Of a DNA stretch of 64,000 nt, positions 61,289-64,000 are shown piece after piece. Source of the stretch: Myxocyprinus asiaticus (taxonomy: Eukaryota; Chordata; Actinopteri; Cypriniformes; Catostomidae). Numbering within the stretch: position 1 is the stretch's first letter; the number at the start of each line of letters is the position of its first letter. The position numbers and the translations under genes are program-made. The notes beneath the pieces are model-generated. The model saw only the letters and a list, made by a program, of their open reading frames with translations. It was not told the DNA's origin and made no database searches. The DNA lies in NCBI RefSeq assembly GCF_019703515.2, contig NC_059358.1, forward strand, positions 44,278,594-44,342,593. The letters run 5' to 3'.

Positions 61289-62330
61289 ATGCCTCAGACA
61301 TCCAGCCCTGCCACCCACCAGGACCCCCTGGAGAGCCGACAGAGCAGTGTGATGGACATCTTTCAGCCCAAAGCAGCGAACGACCTGCAACGGCAGAGAA
61401 AGAAACAGCGAGATGGCAACACAAGCGGACGCCCGACACCCAGCCTGAGCCGCAAAGTGCTGACCAGAATCATCTTCTCCTTGGCCCATGCTCTCACTGG
61501 CCTCAGACAGGAGGTAAATGAACTAAAGCTGCAATTCACAGAGTTCCACAGTGATCCAACCCCCACTCAGCAAGAGAAAGCACAGGACAGATGCAAGGAC
61601 CCTGACAGAATGGAGCAATAGAAGGAGATCACCAGTCTTCAGGAGGCTCTGACAGCTGCTGGACACCGATAGCAGCTGGAGACACCAGACAGGATTTGGA
61701 AAGAGAACTGTTTCACATAAGGACACTGTTAATAACAGCCAGTATGGAACTTAAAGAGAGAGACGCTAAAGCTAAGGCCCTTAAAGGTCATCTGTGTGCA
61801 GCCAGAGCTGAAGTCCAAACCCTGACTCAACAATTCTGCAGCATCAAAGAGGAGCTTAACATGGTCCAAAAAGAACTGAAACAGTCCTACCAACTGCAAA
61901 TGGACCCCACAATGAAAAGTCACCCTGCTGAACTTCACATTAGCAGAGCAAACTCCCCCAGCCCTGCACACAGGCACAAAGGGGGGAGGAGCCAGAGCCC
62001 TCTGCTTAACACTTCACCAGCCAGTTTCCTGAAAGCCTCTGCAACCACAAAAGGAAAAAGGATTAATTCAGACAAACCCTGAAACAACATGTTTAGTGAC
62101 ACTCAAAGACCTCAACCGAATGGCCAGAAACATCCCTTCATTCGCACTAGATCTCGCAGGAGAACACGACGTCCACGCTTACCTTTGAGACACTGACTTT
62201 CACCTGCATTCTTTGACCAGTGTGAACCACCCAGATAGACTCTATCTGCTCTGGATCACTTCCAGCCCAGAGTTGCGACGCTTTCTGGCTGCCAGGAAAC
62301 ATCCAATCAGATTACCAGCAGCTGAAACAA
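61289..62330 (+). pseudogene. gag-like coding, N-terminal part, broken
   Basis: The first open stretch (61289-61621) is charged and has a short coiled-coil-like LRQEVNELKLQFTEF. It ends in a stop. A second (61696-62082) continues with helix-forming KERDAKAKALKGHL and KEELNMVQKELKQSY, then a Ser/Pro-rich tail. From about 62110 the readable frame gives MARNIPSFALDLAGEHDVHA and NHPDRLYLLWITSS, a pattern I recall from gag proteins of fish LTR elements, with stops between. It is inactive. Confidence 0.55.
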
Positions 62331-62472
62331 GCCATCATAAAGGAATTCTCAGACCCAGAGTCTGAAAACGGACTGAGCACTGCCCTAGACACCAAACGCC
62401 CTGTTTGGTGTCTAGGGCAGTGCTCAGTCCGTTTTCAGACTCTGGGTCTGAGAATTCCTTTATGATGGCTTG
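62328..62472. repeat. perfect 70-bp inverted repeat with 5-bp loop
   Basis: The left arm 62328-62397 and right arm 62403-62472 are exact reverse complements, separated by GCCCT. The arms start CAAGCCATCATAAAGG and meet at GACACCAAAC / GTTTGGTGTC. The left arm is in frame with gag-like coding; the right arm is an inverted copy that interrupts it, and gag-like coding resumes after 62472. It would form a very stable hairpin. It may be a real inverted duplication or a sequencing/assembly foldback artefact. Confidence 0.95.
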
Positions 62473-62537
62473 AAACTCCCTATGTTTACTACCACAGACT
62501 CAGATGAGCATACTTCGGAGCTCGCAACAAACCTGGG

Positions 62538-63026
62538 ATGGAGGAGGACACCAGCTTCAAGAGCTTTTTCCTCCGTAACCTCCATCCTATTGTAAGTCAC
62601 CATTTACGCATTAGGGCCTGCCCCCACACAATGACTGTTCAACAACTGCTTGACCTGACACAGAAGGCCTTTAACAAACACAAGGCCTCCTCAAAAAGGG
62701 TTTGTAAGACCCCAGTGATTCTGAACGGCAAAACCCAGAATCCAAAGCTGGCACAATGCAAGACCCTTCAACAAAAAGCTCCTAGCCAGCAGAGGGCAGA
62801 ACCGTCACCATGGCAACAGACCCAGGTACCAGACCAACCACTGGAAGGAGCCATGGAAAAGAACAACCTCACCCTGCAAACACCACAGGACGCCCCACAG
62901 CAGTCTACAACAACATCCTCCACCACACTCTTCACACAGGTGCCAAACAGAGGCTGCACAAAGACAGCAGGACACGCATACTTCTCAGTTACAGGAGCTG
63001 CTGACACTAGCAAAAGAGCTCCTTGA
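62538..63026 (+). pseudogene. gag-like coding, C-terminal part
   Basis: 162-codon stretch starting inside the gene. It reads MEEDTSFKSFFLRNLHPIVS, HHLRIRACPHTMTVQQLLDL, TQKAFNKHKASSKR, and then a Gln/Thr/Pro-rich tail. The LRNLHP and QQLLDLTQKAF wording resembles the end of the capsid region of gag proteins from LTR elements. The preceding frame is broken by the hairpin. No Cys-His zinc knuckle is visible. The 181-codon minus-strand ORF over it (62768-63313) is a shadow. Confidence 0.55.
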
Positions 63027-63525
63027 ACAGAACTCACCTGAGGAGCACTAGGAAGAACAAACTTCCGACTCCTTGCCCAGCACAACTGAGGCAAGCTCAA
63101 GTCGGCACAGCTGCTAGAGCAGAGTGACACTGCAGACTTCAGATGCCTTGTTACTGGGCACAGAACCGAGGGTGAACGACCACCTGCTGCCCTCTTGCCA
63201 CCAGTACTAGAAACTCTATTCACACTACACAACTCACATAACCACTTTATGCAACCACAAACAAACACCTGTCCCAAACGAACTGACTTCAGGATGACAG
63301 GTGACACTGTCAAGGCACCTGCTGCCTCGACACCTGCTGCATAAGCCTAGGGACCTGAACCTTGCTACTGTCTACACCATCCGCCATGGCACAACCACCA
63401 CTCCAGGAGGCACAAACAACCAGGGAGCCCACCACAGCCTTCCAGCCTTGTGTGCCGGATGTGTGTCTGATCTTTCTGCACCTTTGATGTCACTCGCTGT
63501 TGTCTATAGGATGGACAACAACGTT

Positions 63526-63536
63526 CGAAAGGGGGG
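63526..63536 (+). other. polypurine tract
   Basis: GAAAGGGGGGA immediately before TGTATGAAGCATCTGG. A purine run directly 5' of a TG-starting repeat is the plus-strand primer site of LTR retroelements. Confidence 0.6.
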
Positions 63537-63537
63537 A

Positions 63538-64000
63538 TGTATGAAGCATCTGGACCAATCAGACACACAATTATTCATTATTTAATGAATAATCCAACAG
63601 ATGTCTCAAGACCATAACAAGCAAAGGTCCAAGTAGTCCCAAGCAGACTCCGAGATGTCTGCTCTCCCACTGATCATTATCAGCTTTTACTCCCCCTTTG
63701 CTGACACTGGTCCAGCAACTAGTGGACCCCAGAGACATTCCAGGTGGGGGAAGGTAGCCACATGCAAAAGCAAAGGAATGTGGGGAGAGTAACTCACTCC
63801 ATTCCCCCATAGGAAAGACACATAAAGCCCATAAAACAGACTTTTCTTCATTAATTTATAGATAAACTGTTCTATAAATGGTACATGCATATCCCCAGGA
63901 CAATGTGTGTATGATTATTACTGTCTCGTATTGTGTCTTTTGTACTGTATACCATTTTATGCATGCTTTATGACAGAACCACTAGATAATGTAAAATTAT
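63538..64000 (+). repeat. probable 3' LTR, 5' portion
   Basis: Starts TGTATGAAGCATCTGG right after the polypurine tract and is open at the right edge of the window. It contains CATAAAGCCCATAAAACAG near 63820, a possible TATA region. No second copy is present in the window, so the LTR call depends on the tract and the TG start only. ORFs here are chance. Confidence 0.5.

Larger units (their letters stand above)
61289..64000 (+). mobile_element. degenerate LTR retroelement (gag-like, PPT, 3' LTR), runs off the window
   Basis: Order on the + strand: gag-like coding in several broken frames (61289-63026), noncoding remains, a polypurine tract (63526-63536), and an apparent 3' LTR from 63538 past the right edge. 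No protease, polymerase, integrase or envelope coding was recognised, so the element is internally deleted. The GC content is higher than that of the flanking intron. It could be an endogenous retrovirus or an LTR retrotransposon; gag alone does not decide. No 5' LTR was found. Confidence 0.6.

Noticed and set aside
61170..61521. Overlapping 84-89-codon ORFs on both strands near 61.2-61.5 kb as small genes
   Set aside because: The sense frame from 61289 explains the region as gag-like; the others are alternative frames without domain signal.
62768..63313. 181-codon minus-strand ORF
   Set aside because: Antisense shadow of the gag-like region; composition follows from the sense strand.

Overview
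The window is vertebrate genomic DNA, AT-rich and crowded with transposon remnants. It almost certainly comes from a teleost fish and probably from a cypriniform. This rests on the repeat mix: a DIRS-type tyrosine-recombinase retrotransposon, Tc1-like elements, several tRNA-headed SINE families, hAT elements and long foldback MITEs of types I associate with carp and zebrafish relatives. There is no sign of a prokaryotic, plasmid or viral genome, and no CRISPR array.

One host gene spans most of the window on the + strand: a kainate-type ionotropic glutamate receptor, best matched to grik3 (GluK3). Nine coding exons, numbered 2-10 by analogy with the mammalian gene, lie at 4839-5012, 5791-6048, 7508-7689, 12154-12207, 18551-18721, 26247-26390, 30387-30494, 35880-35993 and 51655-51858. 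All have AG acceptors and GT donors and join in one open frame of about 469 codons. They encode the amino-terminal domain from just after the signal-peptide exon through most of ligand-binding segment S1. Exon 1, the rest of S1, the membrane domain and S2 lie outside the window.

Everything else is intron. Intron 1 (to 4838) holds a tRNA-headed repeat split by a hAT element with a perfect 8-bp target duplication. Introns 2-4 hold foldback MITEs. Intron 5 holds an internally deleted DIRS element (13408-16629) with gag and tyrosine-recombinase remnants. Intron 6 holds a hAT-like gene remnant, a minus-strand LINE reverse-transcriptase remnant and a broken Tc1-like element. Intron 7 holds a second copy of the split repeat, uninterrupted. 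Intron 8 holds a minus-strand SINE. The 15.7-kb intron 9 holds foldback elements, a Ty3/Gypsy-like LTR with a broken gag inside a local tandem duplication, and several SINEs.

The last 12 kb (51859-64000) is the next intron. It holds two microsatellites, two adjacent Tc1-type elements, and a degenerate LTR retroelement with gag-like coding, a perfect 70-bp inverted repeat, a polypurine tract and an apparent LTR that runs off the right edge.

I found no evidence of an undescribed biological system. The most useful observations are the nested hAT insertion with an internal empty-site control, unusual residues in the kainate-receptor ligand-binding domain, the tandem duplication of the Gypsy remnant, and the perfect hairpin inside the gag-like region.
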